Below, piece by piece: positions 53,808 to 61,192 of a DNA stretch of 64,000 nt (its first letter is position 1; each line of letters starts with the position of its first letter). Location of the stretch: positions 33,233 through 97,232 of the forward strand of contig NZ_JBNNTI010000011.1 in NCBI RefSeq assembly GCF_050278625.1. Direction: 5' to 3'. Made by a program: the position numbers and the translations under genes. The stretch comes from Viridibacillus sp050278625 (lineage in GTDB: Bacteria > Bacillota > Bacilli > Bacillales_A > Planococcaceae). The notes below the pieces were generated by a model. It saw only the letters and a list, made by a program, of their open reading frames with translations. It was not told the DNA's origin and made no database searches.

Positions 53808-54167
53808 ATGCTTTTAGGACAAAGAATTATTATTATAAGTATAAGCTTCTATTCACTTTTCGTGATAATACTTTTATTGTACAAATTAAGAACTAGTAAA
53901 TATTTCGAAGAAAACAATTTAATTAAAAATGAAAAAATTATGACAACTCTTTGTATTCTAAACTTCCTATGTATAATAGTTAATCCTTCTCTCCTGATTA
54001 TTAATATTGGATTGAATGCAATGTTACTAGCACTATCATGCAAAATAGGAATTAGATTTATAAATGATAAATCCAATAAAATATATAAAATTATCTTAGC
54101 TATACTCTTTTTTATCTATCTAGTTATGCAGTTTATTACTCCAATAATAAGTAATGAATTTAATTGA
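53808..54167 (+). CDS. Hypothetical small membrane protein
   Basis: A 119-residue protein with four hydrophobic segments (about residues 5-25, 45-62, 64-80 and 93-113). No family recognised. AAAGGATTTATAACT precedes the ATG. It shares the accessory setting of its neighbours and ends before a bidirectional terminator. Confidence 0.5.
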   Translation: MLLGQRIIIISISFYSLFVIILLLYKLRTSKYFEENNLIKNEKIMTTLCILNFLCIIVNPSLLIINIGLNAMLLALSCKIGIRFINDKSNKIYKIILAILFFIYLVMQFITPIISNEFN

Positions 54168-54223
54168 AAGAATAATAGCTGATATTTTATTAGATGCGTG
54201 CCTTGCCATCGCTCCCTAATAGC

Positions 54224-54264
54224 AAAAAGCCTAGCTTTCTCTGTAAGAGTGAGCTAGGCTTTTT
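54224..54264. terminator. Bidirectional terminator
   Basis: AAAAAGCCTAGCT/AGCTAGGCTTTTT around a 15-base loop, between the small membrane protein gene and the convergent anti-sigma gene. Confidence 0.9.
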
Positions 54265-54266
54265 GT

Positions 54267-55580
54267 TTATTTGATTTGGATGGATGTGTTTCCTTTTAAA
54301 TAATTTAGATATGCATTGAAGTACACTTTTACTGGATTAACTATTTTCTGCGTTTCAAGCCCTACTTGCCAATGGGTAGAATCATTATCCGACCATCTAG
54401 ACCATGAATCTGTGTCTAGTTCTCTGCCAGATGCATCTTCTAATCCAGAGAATAATTGATAGGGTAATTTTCCATGTTCTCCTTTCATTTCCGCCTCAAT
54501 TGAAAGCTTCGAAACATCAGTAATTTTAACTTTATCCTGATAGGATTCTTTTAATACTGTTCCTCTGTTCAAGTCCATGACTATAAAGGACTCTTTTTTA
54601 GGTAATGCCTGCACTTTATCAAATTTTAAATACAAGTTTTTAGGCTGTTCAAAGAAATTACTTTGTAAGAACAGTGTTCTTTGATGATCGTCATTTCCTC
54701 CGAAACTTGTAATTCCATTCCTAATACTACTCCAGACTTCCCCATGCTCATCTTCAATTCGGATATCCTCAAAATTTAATATTCTCATCGTATTGCGCCG
54801 ATCAAAAGCGATATTAACAGCAACACGCAATGGATATAGCGTAATATCTTCTATAGTCATTTTTTGACCATCCATTATTATTTCTTTATTTATTGTAAAT
54901 ACTTTACCTTTTTGAATGTCCTTTTTCACTGTAAACGGAATATTAAAGCTTGTCTTTTGCTCGTTCTTTAAATTTAATTTCAGTTCAAAGTCTTTGGAAA
55001 TATACTTTTGCTGTTCACCAAATGTAAATGTAATCTCATCACTTCGATATTTTTTATCCTGTTGATCTGGATTTCCATACTCTGTTGAACCTAAAAGACT
55101 TTTACCATTATGGAAAATTTCAATCTCCCCATAATCTCCTGAACTTAGTTTTGTAGGTGATTCAGTTGTATAAAATATGACCATACCCGATTCATCTACA
55201 ATGACCCCATCTATAGTGACAGTAATATTATCTATTGTTTGCGATACTCCTACAGTTTCATAATATTCATTTTCAACAATTCCTTGAATACCTTTATCAT
55301 ACTGGATTAAATCAACTAAATGTTCTAGCCCTGGAATGCTCGCAACGGTTTTCGCAAAGGCCGGTGACACTCGAATGGATGTAACGAGTGTGATAAAAAG
55401 AAGGGCTGCAATAGAAATGGTCCAAGCAATACGTTTGAAGGAACGCTTCTTTCTACGTTTCGAAGATTGTGCAATTTGCATTCCTTGTTGGATAGCTTGA
55501 TCAAGTGCTTCTTCAGGAATCGGTAATTTTTCTAAGCCCTTTTGCATGTCATGTAATTTAACTTCTTCCTTTTCATACAT
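54267..55580 (-). CDS. DUF4179-type membrane protein, probable anti-sigma factor
   Basis: A 437-residue protein with a short cytosolic N-terminal helix region (about residues 1-50), one membrane helix (about 51-70) and a large outside domain of beta-type sequence. This is the DUF4179 layout of proteins encoded after ECF sigma genes in Bacillales, in which the N-terminus holds the sigma factor. The ATG at 55580 overlaps the sigma stop by eight bases. A longer frame extends into the sigma gene and is not used. Confidence 0.82.
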   Translation of the reverse strand: MYEKEEVKLHDMQKGLEKLPIPEEALDQAIQQGMQIAQSSKRRKKRSFKRIAWTISIAALLFITLVTSIRVSPAFAKTVASIPGLEHLVDLIQYDKGIQGIVENEYYETVGVSQTIDNITVTIDGVIVDESGMVIFYTTESPTKLSSGDYGEIEIFHNGKSLLGSTEYGNPDQQDKKYRSDEITFTFGEQQKYISKDFELKLNLKNEQKTSFNIPFTVKKDIQKGKVFTINKEIIMDGQKMTIEDITLYPLRVAVNIAFDRRNTMRILNFEDIRIEDEHGEVWSSIRNGITSFGGNDDHQRTLFLQSNFFEQPKNLYLKFDKVQALPKKESFIVMDLNRGTVLKESYQDKVKITDVSKLSIEAEMKGEHGKLPYQLFSGLEDASGRELDTDSWSRWSDNDSTHWQVGLETQKIVNPVKVYFNAYLNYLKGNTSIQIK

Positions 55581-56091
55581 CTGCGTCCTCTCCTCCCTTT
55601 GACCAAAACGTCCGCAATGATTGTAATGCTTTATGTAATCTCGATTTAACTGTGCCTTCTGGTATATTTTCAAGTACTGCAATTTCTTTTATTTTCGTGT
55701 TTTGTAAGTATTTCAATGTAATGAGTTGTTGGTCTTTTTTAGATAAGGATGCCATTGCTTCATTCAATTCTAAAAAACGTGTGTCATCCATTATCGCAAT
55801 TTCTCGTAGCTTATCATTTGTAGTAAAGCGCTTGCTCTTTTCTTTTTGATCCTGACAATAATTCATCATAATACGGATGAGCCACGTTTTTGTATATGCA
55901 GGTTCCTTTAGTGTATGTATTTTTTGATAGGCACGGACTGTTACTTCCTGAACAGCTTCTACCGCATCATGTTCGTTCTTTAGAAAGGCAAAAGCAGTAC
56001 GATATAAATCATTCTTATACAAGCGCATGGTAGCTAAAAAGGCGGCGTCATCACCTTTAATTGCTTGTTTCGCTAGCTCTAGTGATTCCAT
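55573..56091 (-). CDS. ECF-type RNA polymerase sigma factor (pair 1)
   Basis: A 172-residue sigma-70 family protein with only regions 2 and 4. Region 2 has DLYRTAFAFLKNEHDAVEAVQEVTVRAY and the DNA-melting TWLIRIMMNYCQD. Region 4 has KDQQLITLKYLQNTKIKEIAVLENIPEGTVKSRLHKALQSL. It is co-transcribed with the DUF4179 gene. The signal it answers is unknown. Confidence 0.92.
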   Translation of the reverse strand: MESLELAKQAIKGDDAAFLATMRLYKNDLYRTAFAFLKNEHDAVEAVQEVTVRAYQKIHTLKEPAYTKTWLIRIMMNYCQDQKEKSKRFTTNDKLREIAIMDDTRFLELNEAMASLSKKDQQLITLKYLQNTKIKEIAVLENIPEGTVKSRLHKALQSLRTFWSKGGEDADV

Positions 56092-56169
56092 CCTCTCACC
56101 TCGTTTCGGACTTTGTATGTATTAGACCTGGTAGTAAGTAAAAAGTTCATTGTATTTTTAAATATAACA

Positions 56170-56203
56170 AAAAAACGCCAATCGATTTTTTCGATTGACG
56201 TTT
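56170..56203 (-). terminator. Terminator after the DMT transporter gene
   Basis: CAATCG/CGATTG with flanking AAAACG/CGTTTT, and an A-run on the left that reads as T on the minus strand. Confidence 0.8.
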
Positions 56204-56208
56204 TACAT

Positions 56209-57117
56209 TTATAATTCGTCGGCAAGACCGAGGATGATAATACCAATCATAATAATTGCAATGACTAAGTATTGTTTCTTTGTTAGTTTTTCTTTTAAGA
56301 AAATACGAGATAGTATAATTGAGAAAATACAGTATGACGAAATAATTGGTGCGGAAATAAACGCATATGCTGAAATTGCATACACATAGAAGAACTGACC
56401 AATTGTTTCTAAAACTGCTGCGTAAGTACGATCACGCTCTTTAAATATATTGAATTTCACTTTTTTATAAAAGCGAAGATAGATAAAACATACAACTGCC
56501 ACGATAAAGAATGTATATTCATATGCAAGTAGCGCTGCATCTTCAGTCATAATTGTTAACTCGTCTAAGTAGATACCATCAGCAAACGTTCCTACACCAT
56601 CTATTAATGCGTATAAAATCGGGAATAACAAGGCGAAAAATCCAAATTGATATTTACGTTCAATTTTAACTTTTTGAGAACGTAATAACGCATCGTCTTG
56701 TTGCTTTTCAATAACAGCAATCCAAATAACGCCGGCTGTGATAGCAATGATACCTGCAAAGTGTATCCAAGTAACTTCTTGTGGAAAGAACATATATAAT
56801 AAAATCGTTGTAACCGCACCTGAAGCATTTTGCACTGGTGCTGCAATTGATAACTCTAAATAACGTAAACCTACATAACCGAAAACCATTGAAACAATGT
56901 ACAATGTTGAAACGGGCAAATACGTTAACATATCTTGCGGATGGAATTCTAAACCTTTTACGAACATATAGATCGTTGCGTGAACCCCCATAACAAGACC
57001 AACCATAATGGTAATTTTCGTATGGCTATTTTTGTCGTTTGTGTCCGAGCCCTTTTTGTAAAATAAGTTCGCTGCTCCCCATGCAAGCCATGTTAATATT
57101 GCAAATAAAAACCACAT
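56209..57117 (-). CDS. EamA/DMT superfamily transporter
   Basis: A 302-residue membrane protein with about ten helices and the two-repeat EamA pattern (WLAWGAANLFYKKG in the first repeat, LETIGQFFYVYAISAYAFISAPIISSYCIFSII and a C-terminal YLVIAIIMIGIIILG in the second). These are secondary carriers of amino acids, sugars or metabolites; the substrate is not evident. AAGGAGTTTATTTAGATT precedes the ATG. Confidence 0.85.
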   Translation of the reverse strand: MWFLFAILTWLAWGAANLFYKKGSDTNDKNSHTKITIMVGLVMGVHATIYMFVKGLEFHPQDMLTYLPVSTLYIVSMVFGYVGLRYLELSIAAPVQNASGAVTTILLYMFFPQEVTWIHFAGIIAITAGVIWIAVIEKQQDDALLRSQKVKIERKYQFGFFALLFPILYALIDGVGTFADGIYLDELTIMTEDAALLAYEYTFFIVAVVCFIYLRFYKKVKFNIFKERDRTYAAVLETIGQFFYVYAISAYAFISAPIISSYCIFSIILSRIFLKEKLTKKQYLVIAIIMIGIIILGLADEL

Positions 57118-57189
57118 AATCTAAATAAACTCCTTTTTAATGGTAACCTAGTAATTTCGAATGAATAGTAAGGAAAATAACCATTAAAA

Positions 57190-57327
57190 TTATGGAGAGT
57201 AGTGCATTGTGAAAGCTTCGATTACATCTTGCTCGGTAGTGGAAATTACACCATTCTGTATAATAAGTCCATTGACAAATAGATTCCCTAAACTGAACAG
57301 ACCGTTGGCTAAATAAGCTTTTTTCAT
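57190..57327 (-). pseudogene. 45-codon ORF with nucleoside 2-deoxyribosyltransferase-like N-terminus
   Basis: A strong ribosome site (CGGAGG) precedes an ATG at 57327. The first ~16 residues, MKKAYLANGLFSLGN, match the opening of nucleoside 2-deoxyribosyltransferases as I know them. After that the sequence diverges and stops at residue 45, against roughly 150 in the family. I take it as the remains of that gene after an internal deletion, though it could still be translated. Confidence 0.45.
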
Positions 57328-57447
57328 GTAGAAATACCTCCGTTCTGTCTAATTGTATGTATTTTTTCTGTCAATGACAATAAGTATTTTAATAAGAGCG
57401 CTTCCAATTACTCAAGGACTTTAAGCCTTTATACAATAGAATAAGAA

Positions 57448-57576
57448 CGTTGATTTCCGCTACGTGCGGACGCTTTCCGCGGGCGGGGCCGAGCCGCTTC
57501 CTTTGCTACACTCAGTCCAGGGTCTCGACTATCCCGCTTTTCCCGCTGGAGTCGCCGCTCTCCACTCCAATCAACT
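57448..57576. repeat. Dispersed repeat copy R5
   Basis: GTTGATTTCCGCTACG ... GGACGCTTTCCGCGGGCGGG ... GAGTCGCCGCTCTCCACTCC, full length. The surrounding bases (57328-57748) hold no recognisable gene. Confidence 0.8.
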
Positions 57577-57748
57577 GGAATATGTAACTATTACAGCATA
57601 CTATAAACGATATTTTTGAGGTGACGGAAAAAAATAAAGCTCATCACTTAGACATGGCGAGCACCTTAATAGTGGGAAGTTGATTGAAAAGTACGCTTAA
57701 TTAAATGAATTATCCTATTGTTTAAACCTAAAAAAAGAATGTAAAAAT

Positions 57749-57786
57749 GACAAAAGGCGAGAGTTCACTTCTCGATGCCTTTTGTC
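57749..57786 (-). terminator. Terminator after the zinc-ribbon gene
   Basis: GACAAAAGGC/GCCTTTTGTC with an inner GAGAA/TTCTC-type pair; ATTTTTAC follows on the minus strand. Confidence 0.75.
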
Positions 57787-57796
57787 GACACTTCTA

Positions 57797-58012
57797 TTAA
57801 ATAATTCTCTGTACTTCTTCAATGTTCGGTATTCCTTTTTCTAAATTATACTCTGCCCATTTCTTTACTTCACTTTCTATCGCTCTATTCTGCCATTCAA
57901 AACAGCCACATTCCCTGCAATGACTTTCCATATACGTGTTATTACTTCGTCTTTTTTGATACACCGTCTCTTCCTTGCAATTGTAGCAATACAATTTTTT
58001 CTCCAATTCCAT
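57797..58012 (-). CDS. Small zinc-ribbon protein, unknown function
   Basis: A 71-residue protein beginning MELEKKLYCYNCKEET. Cys pairs CYNC and CREC(G)C, some 20 residues apart, suggest a zinc ribbon. No family recognised. The ATG at 58012 shares a base with the stop of the upstream 35-codon ORF (TGATG), and AGGTGG lies six bases before it. Confidence 0.6.
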   Translation of the reverse strand: MELEKKLYCYNCKEETVYQKRRSNNTYMESHCRECGCFEWQNRAIESEVKKWAEYNLEKGIPNIEEVQRII

Positions 58013-58119
58013 CAATAGCCACCTAACCTTTCTTTTTCATCGGTTTTAATTGTGGCTACAGCTTTCTCTATTTGTGCTCTATTTAATCTCGCTAATGGAG
58101 ACTTTTTTATTTTCTCCAT
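58012..58119 (-). CDS. 35-residue peptide coupled to the zinc-ribbon gene
   Basis: A short basic ORF (MEKIKKSPLARLNRAQIEKA...) ending exactly at the start of the next gene in a TGATG overlap. The coupling and the coding-like sequence support a real gene, but no clear ribosome site precedes it and I do not recognise it. Confidence 0.4.
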   Translation of the reverse strand: MEKIKKSPLARLNRAQIEKAVATIKTDEKERLGGY

Positions 58120-58191
58120 ATCGAATCATTTTTCTTAAAACCTACAAAAGGGTGTTATCACAAACAACTATATAGACACAAAAATAAATAA

Positions 58192-58220
58192 TTGACATTT
58201 GCTGGAGCTGTAACTATAAT
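58192..58220 (+). promoter_or_regulatory. Consensus sigma-A promoter
   Basis: TTGACA (58192-58197), 17 bases, TATAAT (58215-58220): an exact match to consensus. The -10 box lies within the palindrome at 58209-58227. Confidence 0.8.
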
Positions 58221-58227
58221 AGTTACA
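58209..58227. promoter_or_regulatory. Operator palindrome 1
   Basis: TGTAACTATAATAGTTACA is a perfect palindrome covering the -10 box, so a bound protein would block the promoter. Confidence 0.75.
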
Positions 58228-58377
58228 ACGGGAGGTTAAATTTTAAATTAGTAGTCGATTTTCAATCGCAGTTCATATTTTATTTCTCTTAAATAGAAAC
58301 ATCACTACAAAATAAAATACTTTATACTCTGTAAAAGTGTAAGAATTTTTATGAATTAATCATATTTTTTAACGTTG

Positions 58378-58398
58378 TTGTAACTCATTTAGTTACAA
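58378..58398. promoter_or_regulatory. Operator palindrome 2
   Basis: TTGTAACT-CATTT-AGTTACAA, a second perfect copy of the same half-sites, about 40 bp before the DsbA-like start. Confidence 0.75.
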
Positions 58399-58435
58399 GA
58401 TTGTGCTACTACTAAAAAAGGAAGGTGACTTTAAA

Positions 58436-59086
58436 ATGACTTTAAAAATTAAAGCTTATTCGGATTTTATATGTCCATTTTGTTTTTTAGGTAAAGGTCC
58501 TTTAGATGAGATTGTAAAGGAAAAAGACGTTGAAGTAGAATGGATGCCATTTGAATTACGTCCTAGTCCACATTCTAAAATTGATCCATGGAAAGAACCT
58601 GATAAATTAAGTTCATGGGATTCCTTTATCCTACCTACTGCCAAAAAACTAGGAGTTGACATGCGTTTACCACGTGTTTCTCCACACCCATATACCAACT
58701 TGGCATTTGAAGGGTGTCATTTCGCAAAAGAACATGGAAAAGGAAATGAATTTCACCATAGAGTATTTACTGCGTTTTTCCAAGAGGAACAAAATATAGA
58801 GGACGTAGAAGTATTAACAAATTTAGCAGGTGAAGTTGGTTTGTCTATGGATGATTTTAAGGACGCTTTAGTATCACGTAAATATCGCGAGGTTCATCAA
58901 AAAGCTCTAAATCACGCTTATGAAGAAGCGCAAATTATGGCTGTTCCAACATTCATTATTGGTGATGAAGTGATTCAAGGATTAGCCAGCAAAGAAAGAT
59001 TAGCTCAAGTCATTGATAAGGAATTAAAAAAAAAGAAAACAAATGACTTTGATGGCATGCAATGCGATATAAATGGGTATTGTTAA
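58436..59086 (+). CDS. DsbA-like (FrnE/HCCA isomerase type) thiol oxidoreductase
   Basis: A 216-residue thioredoxin-fold protein with helical insertion. The active site is CPFC (Cys13 and Cys16, after AYSDFI) and the cis-Pro is in MAVPTFIIG. Two further cysteines (MQCDINGYC) end the protein. No signal peptide is present, so it is cytosolic, like the FrnE group that handles thiol or electrophile stress. The ATG at 58436 has GGAAGGTGAC upstream. It is preceded by two palindromic operators. Confidence 0.88.
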   Translation: MTLKIKAYSDFICPFCFLGKGPLDEIVKEKDVEVEWMPFELRPSPHSKIDPWKEPDKLSSWDSFILPTAKKLGVDMRLPRVSPHPYTNLAFEGCHFAKEHGKGNEFHHRVFTAFFQEEQNIEDVEVLTNLAGEVGLSMDDFKDALVSRKYREVHQKALNHAYEEAQIMAVPTFIIGDEVIQGLASKERLAQVIDKELKKKKTNDFDGMQCDINGYC

Positions 59087-59212
59087 TACTAGATTTAAAC
59101 TGCAGTGGAGTTTTGTAGGTATTTCCTTACTTTAAATAACAGATTACTCTGTCAAAAAAATCTATGTGTTTATAAATTATTTTAAAATTAAACTTATTTG
59201 GAGGAATTAAAA

Positions 59213-59812
59213 ATGTCAGTAACAACAAACTTAAAAGAAGCAATTATTAACCGTCGTTCTATTCGTAAGGTGAAAAAAAATGAAAACATTACAAAAGAAA
59301 GAATCAGTGAACTATTAAAAACAGCTTTATATGCTCCGTCATCATTTAATATGCAAAGTGGACGTATCGTCGTAGTAATGGAAAATGAACACGACAAGTT
59401 TTGGGATATCGTAAAAGAAACACTACGCTCTCGTGTACCAGCAGAGAATTTTGAAGCAACTGCAGAAAGATTACAAGGTTTCCGCGATGGAGTAGGAACA
59501 GTACTATTCTTCGAAAACCAAAAAACAATACAAACAATGCAAGAAAATGCACCATCTTATAAAGAACAATTCCCATTTTGGTCTCATCAAGGCAGTGCAA
59601 TGTTGCAATACGCAACATGGATGTCTTTAACTGCTGAAGGAATCGGCGCATCACTACAGCACTATAACCCAATTATAGATGAGGAAGTAAAACAAACGTG
59701 GGATATCCCAACAGAATGGAGCCTAGTAGCACAAATGCCATTTGGTGAGCCAAACGAACAACCAGGAGAAAGAACATTCTTACCTTTTGAAGATGTTGTG
59801 AAATTTTATTAA
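59213..59812 (+). CDS. Nitroreductase family protein
   Basis: A 199-residue flavin oxidoreductase. The FMN-binding start is NRRSIRKV, followed by YAPSSFNMQSGRIVVV and a C-terminal WSLVAQMPFGEPNEQPGERTFLP. This short type resembles the YdgI/HBN-like group that reduces nitro compounds or quinones with NAD(P)H. GGAGGAATTAAAA precedes the ATG. It follows the DsbA-like gene by 126 bp and may share its regulation. Confidence 0.88.
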   Translation: MSVTTNLKEAIINRRSIRKVKKNENITKERISELLKTALYAPSSFNMQSGRIVVVMENEHDKFWDIVKETLRSRVPAENFEATAERLQGFRDGVGTVLFFENQKTIQTMQENAPSYKEQFPFWSHQGSAMLQYATWMSLTAEGIGASLQHYNPIIDEEVKQTWDIPTEWSLVAQMPFGEPNEQPGERTFLPFEDVVKFY

Positions 59813-59817
59813 GAGAA

Positions 59818-59865
59818 ACTCAATCAAATAGTGGAATTCTCCTTAATTCCGCTATTTAATTGAGT
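59818..59865 (+). terminator. Terminator after the nitroreductase gene
   Basis: ACTCAATcAAATAG and GGAATT pair with AATTCC and CTATTTaATTGAGT; TGCTTTTTC follows. Confidence 0.8.
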
Positions 59866-59917
59866 AATGCTTTTTCAATAACCTAACTCTTTCTCTGATT
59901 ACAGACTAATAAAAAGG

Positions 59918-59956
59918 AATCCATTTTGAAATAGTTTTTTTCAAAATGGATTTTTT
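59918..59956 (+). terminator. Second terminator
   Basis: ATCCATTTTGA/TCAAAATGGAT followed by TTTTTATTTTT. No gene lies between it and the previous terminator. Confidence 0.8.
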
Positions 59957-60167
59957 ATTTTTAAAGAAAGAACAGTTTTTTTATAAGTTTGTCCAATTTT
60001 TTAAATAAACAATTGGACTTTATTATAAATTCTCAAACTTTATGAAAAATCACATTAACTTAAAAAGTTTCTACGAATCATAATGGGATATTGTACTAAA
60101 GTAATCCCCCTCTGTACTCCTAATTTTCCCGAAAACAAAAAACCGCTGATTTCTCATTTCTTCTTTA

Positions 60168-60275
60168 TGGAGATGGCGGGAGTCGAACCCGCTTCCATAA
60201 ACTCCAACACTCAAGCTTCTATCCGTGTACCATGCAAAGAAATGGATTCATGCATATGGTTTCAAACCTAGTGGT
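60168..60275 (-). ncRNA. ssrA: 3' fragment of a tmRNA (ssrA) gene
   Basis: On the minus strand the segment contains GAAACCATATGCATG, TAGAAGCTTGAGTG, TGGAAGCGGGTTCGACTCCC and GCCATCTCCA. These match the order of the PK4/3' tRNA-like domain of Bacillales tmRNA. The terminal CCA is replaced by TAA, the 5' GGGGACG end and the tag-peptide reading frame are absent, so the gene is partial. It may mark an integration site. Confidence 0.6.
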
Positions 60276-60649
60276 GTCGGGGGGGGTGTGGTACTTCCAA
60301 ATTTATAAGTATACCCACTATTGATTCATCTATCTGGCATCCTCGCTTCAATAATTGAAGTTCTTTTCGACTCAAATCTGCCCTTCTCATAGAACACTCT
60401 ACTAAACTATTATTTGTAAGATTTGAGTATTGATCTTTGTCATTCAAGTGTTAGTTAAGATCCACTGTATTGAGGTGCATGTAAAAATTGAGAAAGATCA
60501 AAGAATATTATCTTTTAAAGTAAAATGAATGATGTTGAAATGCTAAATGAGGAGCGAAAAAAAATGATAAAAAATGTCACAAAATAGATGTGAGATTCGT
60601 TATATAGTTTAGAACGAATAATGGAGAAGACTATTAAGGATGTGAGAAG
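60276..60649. other. Intergenic region before ECF sigma gene
   Basis: No gene is recognisable. It begins with a G-run next to the tmRNA fragment and should contain the promoter for the sigma gene, which may be autoregulated. Confidence 0.4.
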
Positions 60650-61192
60650 TTGAAAGCAACCGCAAATGATTATGAAATTATGGAGGAACTTTACAATTTA
60701 TACGAGCAAAAAATGTATCAAGTAGCTTATTCTATTTTACATAATGTTCAACAAGCAGAAGATGTTGTTCAAGAAACTTTTATTTTATTATTGGAAAATA
60801 TCCATAAAATCAACGATATTGAAGATCATAAAACTAAGAGCTTTGTATTAAAAAGCACGAAAAATAAAGCCATTGATTATTATCGTTCAAATAAACGATC
60901 CATAGAGATGTTTAATAAATTTAAAGAAGTTCCACAAGAAGATACATGTGATAACGTGACGCAAAAAATTCAACGATTAATTACGAAGGAACAACAATAT
61001 CAACTATTAGAAACATTATCAATGATTCACAAAGAAATAATAAAGTATCTTTTATTTTATGAATTAACGACAAAAGAAACTGCCGAAATATTAGGGATAA
61101 GCGAAGGAACAGTCCGGAAGAGATATGAAAGAGCAAAAAAAGTAATCATTAAAAATACAGGAGGAAAAACATATGAGACATTGGAAGAGTAA
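60650..61192 (+). CDS. ECF-type RNA polymerase sigma factor (pair 2)
   Basis: A 180-residue sigma-70 family protein. Region 2 has MYQVAYSILHNVQQAEDVVQETFILLLENI and KSFVLKSTKNKAIDYYRSNKR; region 4 has EIIKYLLFYELTTKETAEILGISEGTVRKRYERAKKVI. The start appears to be a TTG (60650) after AAGGATGTGAG. The 3' end overlaps the anti-sigma gene by 20 bases. Confidence 0.9.
   Translation: MKATANDYEIMEELYNLYEQKMYQVAYSILHNVQQAEDVVQETFILLLENIHKINDIEDHKTKSFVLKSTKNKAIDYYRSNKRSIEMFNKFKEVPQEDTCDNVTQKIQRLITKEQQYQLLETLSMIHKEIIKYLLFYELTTKETAEILGISEGTVRKRYERAKKVIIKNTGGKTYETLEE

Noticed and set aside
60083..60271. 62-codon plus-strand ORF
   Set aside because: It is antisense to the tmRNA 3' fragment and has no coding features.
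60168..60560. Complete tmRNA gene
   Set aside because: No 5' GGGGACG-type end, no tag-peptide frame and no CCA; only the 3' domain is seen.
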